Assembly: GCA_963969365.1 (NCBI GenBank)
Contig: OZ017761.1
Coordinates: forward strand, 1,364,001-1,428,000
Direction of reading: 5' to 3'
DNA from: Asterochloris sp. CNOR1
Taxonomy: Eukaryota > Chlorophyta > Trebouxiophyceae > Trebouxiales > Trebouxiaceae
Length of the DNA: 64,000 bases
Numbering within the stretch: position 1 is the stretch's first letter; each line of letters starts with the position of its first letter. The notes under the pieces are model-generated. The model was given only the letters and a program-made list of their open reading frames with translations. It searched no databases and was not told the DNA's origin. The position numbers and the translations under genes are program-made. Below, piece by piece: positions 25,623-38,500 of the stretch.

Positions 25623-27129
25623 TCAATAATCTAGGGCAGAGGGCTCAATGCCATAGCAAGGCCGCTTGTGGGGGCGTTTGCTAGGGCACTGAGTGAAACA
25701 GGGTACAGTAAATGCTTCATCCTGTTCTTGAGGCAGCGGCTTTTTGCCAAACTCAAACTGACAGCTGAAATCCTCATAATTTGGTGTCATGCAGAGGTCC
25801 AATCCCATGTCTCGCCGAAAGAACTCCTGAGTTGGCACCTTGCAGCTGTTGAGACAGATACTGGCACACCCTGACTGCTCCAGGTATCGACACCTGCACA
25901 CCAACCAATAGTCAGTCAGTAATGGCCTGTGTGCCATGCAGTCACAAGCGAGTGCACTTGGCTGGTAACAAGCTCTAACCAGCCTAGCGGCTGCATGTCA
26001 GACCAAGCAAAGAGGTGCACACAGCAGCAAGGCCTTCCAATGAGCTGTCCATGCATGGCCCCACCTTTCAACTTTCACGCCCTGGCTTTTCAATTCCCTG
26101 CCATCGGCCAACTCCACATCATTAACTTGGCAAGGGCCCATGAGCCACTGGCATGTCAGCGCAGTCACCCAGGCATTCAGCCGCCTCGAAAGGGCTGGCA
26201 GGGGCTTGGCAACCATGACCTGCACTGGGCAGCAGCAGGACTGTGCTGAGATGACCAGGTGACCATCCTGGAAGACTGGATAGGTCAGAGCGGGGCTGTC
26301 AGCAGCTCAAGCAGTAGCTGTGCAGACCAGACCTGCACTATGCATCACTGCATCTGAGACATCCTCCTGGCCGCGATGAGCAGGGCAGCCAACCCCATCC
26401 TGACCTTGAAGGCACCAGGCAGCCACCCGGGGAAAAGAGATTTGAGGATGTAACGTGTGGTGTTCTGCACCTCTGCTGGGGTGGCGTGCTGCTGGTTCAA
26501 CTTGCGAGTCAAATCAATGATGGCGTCATATCTGCATGCAGTCAAGGTCACAGAGGATTCAATGACAGATCTGCAGGGCAGGTAGTCGCACAAATTCAGG
26601 ATGGGAGCCCAATCTGGTCTGAGCAGCGGCCGCAGCATGGCTGTGCCTGCCAGCCTTGAGATTGCTGAAGGATGCTCCAGCTCTGACGGGGAGCACCAGC
26701 CCCTTCAATGCTGTTGTGGCTCACGGCCCATGGCAATGCCAGCATATGGGCTCACCCCTTCAAGTTCGAGTCGCTGCCAATGTGCTGCACCATCTTCCTA
26801 CAGGAAAACAGGATCCCTTAACATGAGTCAAACAGGCTGCATGAACAAAGCAGGTGCACAGCCCACCTGCGGAACAGGGACATCACAGCTTTGTTCAGGG
26901 GAGCACTGTCAATGTCCTGATAGCTTGGCTGTGGATCCTCAGGGCCCGCTGGGTAGCCAGTAGAGGTGGTTGGTCTCCTCTGCAGTGATGCATCAGAAGC
27001 TGTGCTTGAGCTAGATGCGCATCTTGGGCTCGGTCTCTGCCTTTCTGTGCAGCTGAGGTGCCAAGCTCTGGCCTTCTCTGTACTTGAACAGGAGTAAGGG
27101 CAACGTGGGCTCATGCTGCGACTGGCCAT
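25623..27129 (-). CDS. D27-like: DWARF27-like beta-carotene isomerase (DUF4033), plastid
   Basis: Five exons join exactly to 285 residues: 27129-26867, 26797-26756, 26531-26405, 26219-26065 and 25893-25623. The family isomerises all-trans to 9-cis beta-carotene using iron, the entry to strigolactone-type synthesis in plants. Diagnostic segments in order are DIDSAPLNKAVMSLFRR, KMVQHIGSDSNLKGYDAII, SLFPGWLPGAFK, ALTCQWLMGPCQVNDVEL and CRYLEQSGCASICLNSCKVP, then TQEFFRRDMG and FSCQFEFGKKP with the C-terminal Cys pair VPCFTQCPS. The N-terminus before DIDSAP is Ser/Arg-rich and nearly free of acidic residues, as expected for a plastid transit peptide; MASRSMSPR is the preferred start. One exon is only 42 nt. 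The donor at 26404 (GTCAGG) is unusual. Algae have several D27 paralogues, some acting on other carotenoids, so the exact substrate is not settled. Confidence 0.93.
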
Positions 27130-27578
27130 AGCAGCGTGCAGATGGGGTGGGTGCTGCTGCAGTGACTGCTTCTCACAATGCCTGCAGAAAACTTGCCAAT
27201 GCAAAATCGGATATCCGTTTCTTGTCCTAGCACTCACAGAGTTCCAAGCGATTGGTTCAAGTTTCGAACGGAATACAGTTCAGTTCTCCGTCCAAGTCTG
27301 TGTTCACCAAATAACATATTGCAGGTCAAGCTTTTCAACCACAGGAAAGTTGGTGCCGGACACCCTGCCTCATGAATGCCTGGCAGGTCGAGGCAGGCAC
27401 CCTAAGGGAGAAGGCTCAGGTGGGGGAGCTCAGGAGCCTCAGAGAGGGGGAAATGCTGCCAGCCATGCCTTGGCAGGGGGCAGTGCTGCACCTTCTGAAA
27501 GATTGACAGCTTCAGACACATGTCCTACCTGCCTGCTAGGGGCCAGTCTCCCAGTTCTCAGTGAATTGTCTGGAGAGG
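27130..27578. promoter_or_regulatory. Shared upstream region of the divergent D27-like and ABC1K genes
   Basis: About 450 bases lie between the two head-to-head start codons. An open frame crosses the region on the plus strand but has no family features and overlaps D27 exon 1 antisense. Part of the region (27372-27505) could be a 5' exon of the ABC1K gene. No clear core-promoter motif is visible. Confidence 0.4.
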
Positions 27579-30500
27579 ATGAATCTGGCTATGCAGGTGC
27601 CCTGTCAGGGGCGCTGCACGGCTCCCAGACGCCAGATAGGCAGGAGGCAGGCTCGGCAGCGCTGTCAAGCGGCCAAGACCATCTACCAGCCAGCCAGCCA
27701 GTGGGGGCAGCCGGGAGCAGATGCCGCAGCAGAGCGTTCTGCAGGGGTGACCAGCACCAGTGGCAGGGGAGACTCCAGGTGGTTCTTCTCCAGGAGGGGG
27801 CAGCAGGAGTGGGTGAGTGCCACTGCCTGCTGGCACGCTGCATGTGGGCTTCGTGGCCCGCGCTGTTGCAGCTGCTGTAGCATGGCCACGGCCATCTGCT
27901 GCCTGGGCATGCTGTGCTGGGCTCAGCGGGTCTCCTGCAGCTGAAGCCATGCATATCTCTGCTGCAGCGCACTCTGCGTGCAGGGCTCTGCACTCTTTCA
28001 GCATCATTGGTGCTACTGAAAGCTGAGTGCCAAGCTTGAGCCTTCATGTAAGCAGACACTGTCGCCCCCTTGCTGTTGCTGCAGACCATGGATGGTGATG
28101 GTGAGTGGCTGTTGCTGCACTCACAGTCGCAGAGCGCGACCCAACCCTGCTGCTGCAGGTGGCTGCCATGGATGTGGAGTCCCTGCCAGCCACGTCTCCA
28201 GAGATGGCTGCGCTTCTCACAGAGATGGGCACAGCCTATGATCCAGAGCGCCTTGCACAGGCTTTGCAGAATCGACGGGCTGAAGTCAGTGCGAGAGCCA
28301 TCAGGGTGACAGCCACACTGGGGGCTTTTCTGGCCAGGCTGGCCAAGGTGGGCGGGCAGGTTGTCTGTATCTTCTCTTCTGCCTCTGTACTATGCACAGG
28401 GACTGCAAATCCGGTCAGCTGGGGGTCAGCGCGTCAGCCAGCAGGGTGATGGTCATGCTGAAGGCTTCCTGCAAGGCTGATGCTGGGCAGGCACTTGCCT
28501 CTGTCTTATGCCCAGGCGCTGCAACATGTCAAAGCAGCAGTCATCAGGGTGGCGGCCGTGCTTGGGCTTCTGGCTGTCTGTTCCAGGCACACCGCTGCCT
28601 GCTCAGACAGCAATAAGGGTGTCAATCAAGGTCAGCACATCAAGCAGGTCCACAATAAATTCTTGAGGGTGCATGATGCTGTATTGTTCAGGCCCATTGC
28701 TGAATGGTTGTTATTGACTTGGCAACCAGACAGCGCAGCCAGCTTTTGTCACTCGGCTTACTGCCTTGAGCTATGGCGAGAAGGACCAGAGCGCACCTGC
28801 TGGGGTTGTTGTCTGACCAGTCATGATGCAGGCAATTTGGAGCAAGTCACTTACTTCAGCACATACAGCTGCCAGCACATCACAACAGGCCTATGGCTGC
28901 AGGACTTTGCCATGGGCACAGTGGAGCAGAACATGGTGCTGCGGGCCACCCAGCTGCGCAGAACTCTGGCCAAGCTGGGAGCATCTTTTGTTAAGATTGG
29001 GCAGGCGCTGTCTGCAAGACCAGACCTGCTGCCCAAACCCTACCTCGAGGTAAGTTAAGAACCTCAGTTGACCAAGAAATGTCGTTTGACAATCGTTCAA
29101 GAGATGTACACCCAGCAGTTGAGGACTGTCCACCTGTATCAACACATTCCACATCATCAGACTCTGTACCAAGTGAAGCTCTACCCACTCAAAGCAACAC
29201 CCACCCTCAGGTTGGGCCTGCAGGTGTATCCGGTTGTTCATGTCAAGTGGATCTTGTATGTAGCCCTGCCGGTCTGACTGCAGGGATAGCCCTTCCCCAC
29301 TTACAAAGTGGGCACAACCTCAGAAGCCACCATTTAGCTGCCCTGCAGGCCCTCTCCCAGCTGCAAGACAGGCTGGAGCCCTTCCCCACGCCCACTGCCA
29401 TGGCTCTGATGGAGGAGGAGCTGGGCGCCAAAATCGGGCAAGTCTTCTCAGAGCTCTCCGCACGTCCAGTGGCTGCAGCCTCGCTGGGGCAGGTGAGCAG
29501 ATTGCCTCGGCAGCAGCATAGCATGCTGGCCAGCTTCTTCTTGCAGCTTGGCAGAACCTACACGCATGCCACCGTCAATGGCAGTGTTTGTGAAGCGCAT
29601 GTAGATCTGCGGTGGCCCTGGATGAAGCTATGTGCAGCCAGATCCGTTTATAAAGTGTCACAGTGCGGTGCATGACGCGACGAACCCAGTCAGTCACCAA
29701 CTTGCGTGTTGCATGTGGACCATTTCATGCATGGCAGCCTCAGGCAGCTGCTGCATGTCTGCATGGCACCCTACACTTCCGTCTGCATGCCAGCCTGAGC
29801 CTGCTGCTGCAGGCTCTGAACCCTGTGCTGTAAGCCCAGCTGCATGGCAGCTTGAGGCTGCTTGTCTCGCACAGCAGCCTGTGCCGGTTGCTGTAGGTGT
29901 ACAAAGGAGTCCTGCGCTCTAACGGCGAAACTGTGGCCGTCAAAGTGCAGCGCCCCGGCATCGGGGACGGCATTGCCATCGACATGCTCCTGCTGCGGCG
30001 GCTGATGGGAGTGGTGGACAGAAACCAGAAAATGGTGGGGGGCAGTCCAAGGCTTGCTGGCAGCTGGGTGCAATCTCCCAATTCCAGGATTGTCGCGTGT
30101 GCTGCTTGACCAGCTCATGGGCCAATGGAGGCTTTCTCAGAAGGATGGTCAGCCTGGGCATGAGGTGCCACTGGTGGTAGCACTGGAAGTGATGCCTGCC
30201 GCTGCTCGGAGATGCTGCAGCCTGGGCCTGGGGGCACCCTTGAAGTGCCAGGGGGAGTGTCTGGGCCGCTGCATCTGTCAACTTTGCAGCTGCTGAAGCT
30301 ACTCCCTTGTGCCTTCCAGATCTCGCAGCCCCTAACTCCACTAGTTGATGAGTTTGCTGGCCGCCTCTTTGGGGAACTGGACTATGTGCAGGAGGGCCAG
30401 AACTGCGAGCGCTTCGCAGAGCTGTATGGGCATGTGCCCCGCGTTCGCACCCCAGGTGGGGCCTGCCATGCTTTTGCAACAGCGATACATGGGACTGGCA

Positions 30501-33500
30501 TGAGCATGTTCCCAGCCAGCCTGTGCTGAAGTGCCCTGCAAGCAGTTTGGAGCCTGTACTCGTGCACAACATCACTAGAGCATTCAGACATGTGTCAGCT
30601 CCTACCTGGCCTCTGCCTGGACCACAGCAGCCAGAGGAATGTGCCTATGTGGGCCCAGTGTGCTGCTGAGCTGGCTCCAAAGTTTTAGGCAGGCCCTGAC
30701 TTTCAGAAGCAGCTCAGCGGTCAGCTCTGTGGTGCCTGTGCCACGTGGGTATTATGGAGGCCCATGAGTCGATGCCACAGAGGCAGGCCAGCAGCTTGAT
30801 ATGACAGCATGCAAGGAGCCTGGATTGCCTGGAACATTCACATCAAGAAGGCCTTGCTGCCACACCCCCGAAGGTCAATCGCAGCAGGACACCTGAGTCC
30901 TCTCCCCCCTGCAGCCATCTATTGGGACTCTACCAGCACCAAGGTGCTATGCATGGAGTGGATTGACGGCGTCAAGCTCACAGACCAGCGAGCCATGGCT
31001 CAGTATGGGTTGGACATCATCGACTTTGTGGATGTGGGCATTGAGTGCTCCCTGCGGCAGCTGCTGGAGCACGGCTTCTTCCATGCCGACCCCCACCCGG
31101 TGAGCTGCGTGTGCAAGGGACCTGTGAGGGAGGCAGTGGGCATCTGGCAGCTGCACTGTGACAATGTGACCCTTGATCATAGGTGGCCACTCATGTAGCA
31201 TGCAGCTGTGGCCAGCTTCACTTTGGCTGTTACAGTGCTCCTGTTACTCCACCTACCAGTAAGGGGCCTTGAGGCATTGGAGACCATTTTACAGAGCTGT
31301 GGCAGCCTGCTGCTTGCCGGCAGAGGAAAGACAAGCTAATTCAGCACATTGCTTTGTTTGGTCCAGCTGACCTCCCGCAGGCGCAGCTGCAGTGAATTGT
31401 CACGCCAAGTGGCGTACTTGGCCATCCCCTCCACCGCTTGTGTAGGCTCCTCTGCTGTAGGAACATTGCAATGTATAGCAGTGACAGGCAGCTGACCTCT
31501 ATTGACCCTGAACCACAGTTCACATGACTCAGCACTGGCGGCAAAGTCACATTCTTCCCCAGCAACCATCAGCATTGGCCTCCCCATGCTTCAGAGGACG
31601 CATACACCTGCTTGCTGCTCTCTGCAAGGCAACCTGCTGGCCTTCACCAGCACAACCTTTTGGTTGTGTTTTACTCAAGCATTTCTGCATTGATATCTTG
31701 TCCCGTCCTGTGCAGGGGAACCTGCTGGCCTGCCCAAACGGAGACCTGGCCTATCTAGACTTTGGCATGATGTCTGCTGCCCCTGAGAATGCGCGCTATG
31801 CCATTGTAAGCCTGTAAGCAACAAATTTGCGCACCAGCTTGCACAAGCAGAAGCTCATCGGCCGTCGAGCATCAGTCTAGGCTACGCTTGTGCATGTCAG
31901 CAATGTTGGCATGTGTTCCCCTGGTCCATGCCACATGCTTCCGCCGTGAGCCTCTGTGTCCTTCAGAAAGCTCAAGTGGCTTAGTAGTTTTGTCTTGTGC
32001 ATTGCAGATAGAACATGTGGTACACCTTGTCAACAGAGATTACCAGGTGAGCCTGCCTTTGCTGGCTGCATTGATGCCTCTACAGATGACTTGCAACTAT
32101 TGCAAACCAGCCTTCTGCCCTCTGTGCATAGTGCACTTGCAGGCCTGCTCTGTCTGCATGGCACACCTGCATTCTGCTGGTGCAAGCTGCTCACAGCCTG
32201 AGACCGAGGCCATGAGCAGCCTGGCCATGCTGGAGAGGATTCCGACAGCTAGTACTTGGGTCACTGCACCTTTCTGTACTGCAAACCACACCGCTCCATC
32301 ATTTGGCACACTGTGATGGCTTGCATCCAACACCCTGCCGCAGGCCATGACGCGTGACTACTACAAGCTGGACTTCATGGACCCATCTGTGGACACCTCA
32401 CCCATTGCGCCAGCCCTGGCAGAGTTCTTTGATGACGCGCTGAGCTCGAGTGTGTCGTCCCTCAATTTCAGAGCCATCATTGATGGCCTGGGGGACGTAC
32501 TGTTCCAGTTTCCATTCAGGCAGGCCCCTCTCTGCCTGGCGTGCCCTGGCACTTTGTGGCAGTCTCCAGGCTGTGGGCACGGGTGCACAGCCAGCTGCAA
32601 TGGGTGGCATGGTGCCTGCTTCGTGTCATAAGGACTGCAAGGCTCGCTTATCATGCCTATTCAACTTGAATGAGCAGGGCACACGCCTGATGCTCAGCCA
32701 TGCAGTGGGCTGAATGAGCATTGACACCCACAACAATGAGAAAGCTTTCATTTCCATGGAGCAGCTTGCCGCCAGGCCTGCCATTGCTTGCTGGTGCTGG
32801 CTCCACTACTGGCAGCAGCACCTTGTGTGCTTGGGGCTTTAAGGCTCAAACGCTGCTGTGGAGGGCAGGATGCCACCAGCACCTGAAAGTGTGAGCTGCC
32901 TGCCTGCAGAGTGCCCTCATACTACGCTCTGATACTGAGGAGCCTGACAGTGCTGGAGGGCTTAGCACTCACAGCAGACCCCAACTACAAGCTACTCGCC
33001 AAGGCCTACCCATACATGGCCAAACGTCTCCTGACAGACCCTGCGCCCGAGCTGCGGTGCGTTTCTGCTTGCTGTGGTGGCCCGCTGCTAAGCTTGGCAT
33101 GGGCTCGTCCTGCACACTGGGGCTGCCTGCCACCTGCTGAAGTGACCGGCACTCGAACTGCGGCGAGCTACAACAATAGCTGACCGCTTGCAAGTTGAGT
33201 CTGCACCACATCTGTGTTCATTTTTGGCAATAATGGATGCCTTGCAAGCTTCTGCGCTGCGGCAGCCTTGCAGCTGGCAGGCTGCCTGAGGTGCAGCTTG
33301 CTCTCTGATCTCAGACCCTGGTGAGCAAGCCGGTCTGAGGCTCTGCTTGGTGCCAGTCAGACCTTTGCATTCCGCCCTCTGGCAGCCAGGGAGCCTCGCT
33401 GCTGGGTGGTGGTGCTGGACCCCGCTGCCCTCCACATTCTGATCTAGACCAGTTTGCCAGCGTCTTGCATCAAGGCAGGCCTCATCTGCCTGTCTCTGTG

Positions 33501-35089
33501 CTGTACAAGACTGCCTTCAAAGCACAGACAGCGGCACCCTCAGATGGCGGCACCTCAAGATTCGCAACCCTGTGGGCTGATGGTCCTGGCTGTGCAGTGC
33601 TCTCATGTGCTCCTGCCATCACATGCTGCAGAACTGCTTTTGAAGAGATGGTGATGGACAACGGCACCCTTAGGTGGCGGCGCCTGGAGGACCTGCTGGA
33701 CCAGAGCAGTAGGTCCCTGGATTATGATCCCAGCCAGCTGTGGCTCATCGCAGGTGAGCATGGGGATTAGGGGGGGGGGTTACCATGGCACAACACTCTC
33801 TGGGAGTGCAGGAGAGAGGCAAGTCCCCCCTTGCCCTCACACAGCACCTTGCCATGCAGATGGCAAAGGGCAGGGGCTTACCTCCACCTGGGCTGTCACC
33901 TGTTGCGCACTACAGCCTGCCCAAAGTCGCGGCGCCCTGCCTGCAGACTGGATCGTTTCTGAAGCTGGGGAAGGTGTGCGAGCACCCCTGTGTCTGGAGC
34001 TGGCCAAGCTTTTAGACGTCGCTGTTGCAGGTAATGCATCAAGCGCTGCAGCCCTTGCAGCATGACTGTTGACTTGAGCTCAGGCCTGCACTAGTGTCCT
34101 ACTCCAGCATGCTGAGGGACTTCCACCAAAGACTCTGCTTGTCGACCATCAATGTATGGTTTGCATCCCTGACTGGCAGCAGATGTACACTTTTCCACGA
34201 TGCACAGTCTGCTGGCAGATATGAGAACATGGTCAGGTTCTAGTCACTTGGGGTGCATCAGCACGTGGCTGGCATCCTCCTGCTCCTGAGGCATCAACAG
34301 CACATCAGATAGGCAGGCAGGTCGCCAGCGATGTGCCAATCACTGACGGTGCGTCCCCCGCTGCAGACGAGGTGCGGGAACGCATCAGGAGGCAGGCTGG
34401 TGCCGGTGCAGCCGACCGCATGGTTCCCCTGCAGGCAGGGGACACAGAGGCTCTGGGGCGGGCACAGCTGCTGAAGGCCAGCCTCAGTGGCCAGCTGGGC
34501 AACACCAGGCCCCTCCTGCAGGTGTGCCCTGCTTCTCCAGGTCAATGCGGTGTTCACAGCTGTCTGCAGAGCTTGTCACTTTCTCCAGTATGTATTGCCA
34601 GTGCCACCTGTAGCTGCCCTCCCTCCCTTGTGCCAGCAGATGTCTCTTCAGGGCATGCTCCGGTTGCTTTCTGATGGCTGGGCACAAGCTACAATGTTCA
34701 GACCTTGCTGTACAGCTGCCCGGCCTGTGACTGCTCAGCTAGCCTCTGTGCTCTCACACACATACCGCCTGTCCCGTGCTCTCCTGCAGATGACTGGGCC
34801 CTTTGGGTTGCCAGCCCCAGGGGATGTCCAGAAGCTGGTCCAGGACCTGCAGAACCAGCTGCAGGCGGTCATCCCACGCTTCCAGGAGCTCAACCAGTAT
34901 GCTGGCGCTGCAGAAGTGCGCCAGCTGCTGACCAACGCCCTGAGGGATAGGTTCATGGCCAGGGCTGTCAGACTTGTTATGGGTCCCCAGGCTGAGGCTG
35001 CCACCTCACAGCCCGTGGCCACCCCACAGCCTCAGTACAGCCTTCCAACAAGTCAGCAGTTGCAGGTCTCTAGACAACAGCCAATTTGA
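27579..35089 (+). CDS. ABC1/UbiB-family atypical kinase, plastid type (ABC1K)
   Basis: Fifteen exons join in frame to about 761 residues: 27579-27812, 28159-28347, 28903-29049, 29349-29492, 29897-30034, 30320-30455, 30915-31099, 31716-31805, 32008-32046, 32344-32519, 32910-33056, 33632-33753, 33947-34030, 34367-34521 and 34790-35089. All family hallmarks are present: KIGQALSARPDLLP (KxGQ motif), AAASLGQVYKG (Ala-rich nucleotide loop), AVKVQRPG (lysine), HADPHPGN (catalytic loop, split by an intron after the second Pro) and LDFGMM (DFG). The N-terminus is Arg/Gln-rich like a transit peptide, but the start is provisional. A long helical C-terminal extension ends in a Pro/Gln tail. Plant plastoglobule ABC1Ks influence prenyl-quinone and carotenoid metabolism. 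The intron after 32519 uses a GC donor. Confidence 0.93.
28280..28590 (+). repeat. Two decayed copies of ABC1K exon 2 end inside the next intron
   Basis: The end of the exon at 28159-28347 (VSARAIRVTATLGAFLARLA) is echoed at 28418-28490 (VSASASRVMVMLKASCKA) and 28521-28588 (VKAAVIRVAAVLGLLAVC). The shared core ATCAGGGTG...CTG is recognisable in all three. Both copies lack the real exon's donor sequence in phase. Confidence 0.75.
33509..33690 (+). repeat. Decayed copy of an ABC1K exon start in the preceding intron
   Basis: Bases 33509-33562 resemble 33631-33690, the start of the exon encoding TAFEEMVMDNGTLRWRRLED. Both share ACTGC(C/T)TT...GGCACCCT(C/T)AG(A/G)TGGCGGC(A/G)CCT. The copy has lost about six bases and the acceptor AG directly before it reads AAG. 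Confidence 0.7.
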
Positions 35090-35537
35090 CTGTGGGCAGA
35101 CGCTTGTTGTCTGGGACAAAGGCACATTGTCCTGAAATGTGTACTGAATTCAGAAGTGGCACAATGCCCTGTGGAGGGCTTTTGACTCTGTCTGCCTTCC
35201 CTTTGAACTTGTTGAGGCACTCTGTACCAGCAGACTTCTCTGTCTGACCAGACAGCCATTGTTCCAAATTTTGGCAGCACTGCCATTTCATTGATACACA
35301 GTCTCAGTTCAAAACATGTGTTTGAGCTACATAGTAGGGGGCTGTTGTTCTGCTGCTGCACCCAGCACTTGTCGATGTGAAGCCACTGTTAGCTGCAGGG
35401 TGAGCCCCTGCCAGCAGACATCGACACCTGTGCATGGTGCAGCGGTGCATGACAGGCATGCAAGGCTGTCTGGCTACTGCTGAAGTTCGCTGACAGCTCA
35501 GTCGACTTACTGCATGCAAGGCTGATGTGGCAATGCC
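35090..35537. other. Intergenic region between convergent ABC1K and kinase-like genes
   Basis: About 450 bases with the 3' ends of two genes facing each other. No repeat, RNA gene or clear TGTAA poly(A) signal was seen on either strand. Confidence 0.3.
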
Positions 35538-38500
35538 TCAGGCATTGAGGAAGTCTGCAAAACCAGGCTGTGATGCAATGCCATTGGCCAGAGCGGCAGC
35601 CTTGGCTGTCTTGCAGATGTGCTGCAGCGCTGTCACAATGGCATCGGGCTGGGGACGGTCGTCTGCTTCATGCGCCAGGCATGCTTTGATCAAAGCCTGC
35701 AGCACAAGCGCCTGCTGAGTCAGCCAGATGCTCCAGGCAGGCAATCATGCAACAATCTGCTGCTTGGGCAATGCAACATGATGCACATCGCTCACCTTGA
35801 GGGCAGATGGGGCCTTGACCGGCAGGGGGGGCATCTGGCAGTTCTCAGTGACAGCCTCAATAATGGCTGCATCTGACATGCCTGCCCAGGGGTGCTGCCC
35901 AGTGGCCATCTCCCACATCAGGAGCCCAAAGGCATAGATGTCACACTTCTGCAGCACATGCGAGGACTGGCTGGGGCTAAGGCATGCGCTGCATCAACAA
36001 TGCGGGTATGTTGCGCCTCCAGCCGTGACCCCTGCCCTGCAACGTGGATACCAGCAGTGGAGAGCCCTGGTGGGGCTGCGAGGAGCTTGAGGCCAGGTGT
36101 ACGCTGTGTACGGTGGCCAAGCCCCAACAGAAGGTTATCTGTCGGGGTGCAGGCATTCTGCTCTTAAGTGGCCAAAATGCCTCACAACTGCATGTGCCTG
36201 GACATCACCAGGCAGGCAGCCCCCAGCAGGGCCCCTGACAGCAAGATCCCCTGCAAGCCCCCCGCCACAGATCCTGCAGGCAGGCCTGAGCGGCCTCCCC
36301 TCTGTCAGGTGGCTCCTGCTGACCCACTCGTGAGCCTTGCGGGCTGCAGAGCCCAGTCGCTGCCAGTTGCATCCTTGGCAGGCCCAGTGTCCTGCTTGGT
36401 AGGCACATCCAGAACACAGCCAGGCTGTCTCACCTCCGTCAGGCGGCCCTCGCTGACCAGCTCAGGTGCCATGTGGGCCACGTCACCGTAGTGCAGCATG
36501 TCCGACACTTTGGGGCCCTGGTGGGCCTGCTCCAGGTCGCATACCTGCAGAGTGTGCACGGTGTGGAGCAACGCCACACAAGTGTGCCGAAACAGGTGCG
36601 ACAGCTTGAAATTGTTGCACGTTGTGCACTACAATCCTGCACAAGGAGCAATGCCGAGCAGCGACCAACAGACCCGCTTCAAGTCGCCTATGCAGTCACA
36701 TTGCAGCAGAGCCAGTGATCTCACCTCAGAACAAGCAAGCTGCCAGAGAACAGATGTCTGGAAAGCAAAGCAAACAGCAGTCGACATCTGTGGCAGGCGC
36801 CGACAGGCCTGCCTGAGGGAGGTTGCATGCAGACTGGGCAGTGCATCTATGGACATGACAGCCTAGCTGAACAGCCCTGAAGTCCACAATGCTCTTCACA
36901 TCCTTCAACACACAACCATTTGCAAGCATGCATGTCTGCAGGATGCCTCCTGCTAGGTGGGCGGCAGGCCTTGGTGCACTTCAAGCCCCAAACGAGCTTA
37001 CAGGCAGCTCCCAGGTGCCCAAGAGCCCACCTTGTAGACTGGAACCGACTCCTGGCCTTGTGTGGTGTAGCATGCTGCAATCTTTTCAGCTGTCAGCCCC
37101 CCATGTACGATCCCCTGCTCGTGCATGTAGCGCAATGCTTCGACGACCTGCTCGGCAGCAGTTGCAAGGCGCAGGATCATGCTGGCCAGCGCCTCAGCCG
37201 AGAAGGCATTCTCCAGCAGGAATGCACCCGCAGCCACTCGGTCCTGCAAAGTGGGGGAGAGGGATCAGGCAGGCACAGTGTGGCATTCTGCAGGTGGCTC
37301 ACAGCACGCCGCCTGTGATGCAGGCTGGGGGCAGCCCCCAGGTGAGTGCCTGCTCGCAGGGCAAGAGACTTTTCCAGATGGGGTTTGCTTGCGGCAATGT
37401 GCTCTGCACATTGTCTATGCAATCGTCCAGGGCCAAACAGAGAACAGGAGTCCGCTGTGAGATAGCCGTGTGCATTCCAGGCAGTGCTTCCAGCTTCACA
37501 GCAGGCTGAGCTGGCAGGCAGCAAGTCAGGGCTGCCTGACTGCAGTGGTGCCATGTGCACAGCTTCCACCTCCAGGGACCCCTTGTCCCAGGCCTCCCTC
37601 AGAATCCATGTCTCCCACATGGGACGCTCATCTTTAGAGCGACTGCGGATGAAGCTCTTCTCACGAGGCAGCAGGGCAGCATCCTCAGTGCTGTCCTGCC
37701 CCTCCTTGGCTCCCTGCACACTGTTAGAGCTCTCAAATGCCGCAATACAGCCTGTGGGTGACTCACGCTGCCAAGCCAGTGGGCAGCCCTACAAATTGAC
37801 AGGGTGGAGTTGCACCCTGATCCCCCCGGATCATGAGCACCGTCCAAACTTCGGAACTTGAGGCGCCATGAGCTGAGCTGATGGTGATGCGGCAGGCAGC
37901 CCACCTTGTCCGCCCTGAAGCTGTTGAACATCAGAGTCTCCACAATGTTGGGGTGCTTCAGCTTGCTGCTGAGCTCAGCCTCTGCCTGACCGGGGGCCTC
38001 CCCATGGTGGCCTGCAGGGCGGGGCCCAATCACCTGCAACACCAGCAAGGACGGCTCTTGCATTCCCCTTGTGGCACATGACTGCCATCCTGGAAGTTCA
38101 CTGCCTCTGCCTGCCAGGCTGGGACCAGTCACCTGCCACACCAAACATGACAGCTCTTGCACCCCTGCAATGGTGCAATACAGCCTGATAAGGACAGTGC
38201 CGGCTTCTGCCTGCTGGGCTGGGACCAGTCACATGCATCATCGGGCAGTGGTGATCTGGTGCACTTGGTCAAGCGTCAGTCAAACACAATTGGCATCCCT
38301 GCCACAGATCACATTTGCAGGATGGCACACTGCTTGGCTTGAGGGCCAGGACGACTCAGGTCAAATTCCAGATGCCTGTCAGCCACATTGCTATACTTGT
38401 TGACTGCCTCAGCAGTCTGTCTCGCAGCTGCTCTAGAGCGCTGCAGCTAACAGTGTGCCCCATCTGGTCCAGCAAAGGTTGCCCAACCATCCGTTCTTGC

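Noticed and set aside
27113-27880. Long plus-strand open frame overlapping D27 exon 1 antisense
   Set aside because: It runs antisense over a well-supported D27 exon and lacks family features. The ABC1K phase chain uses a different frame (ending at 27812).
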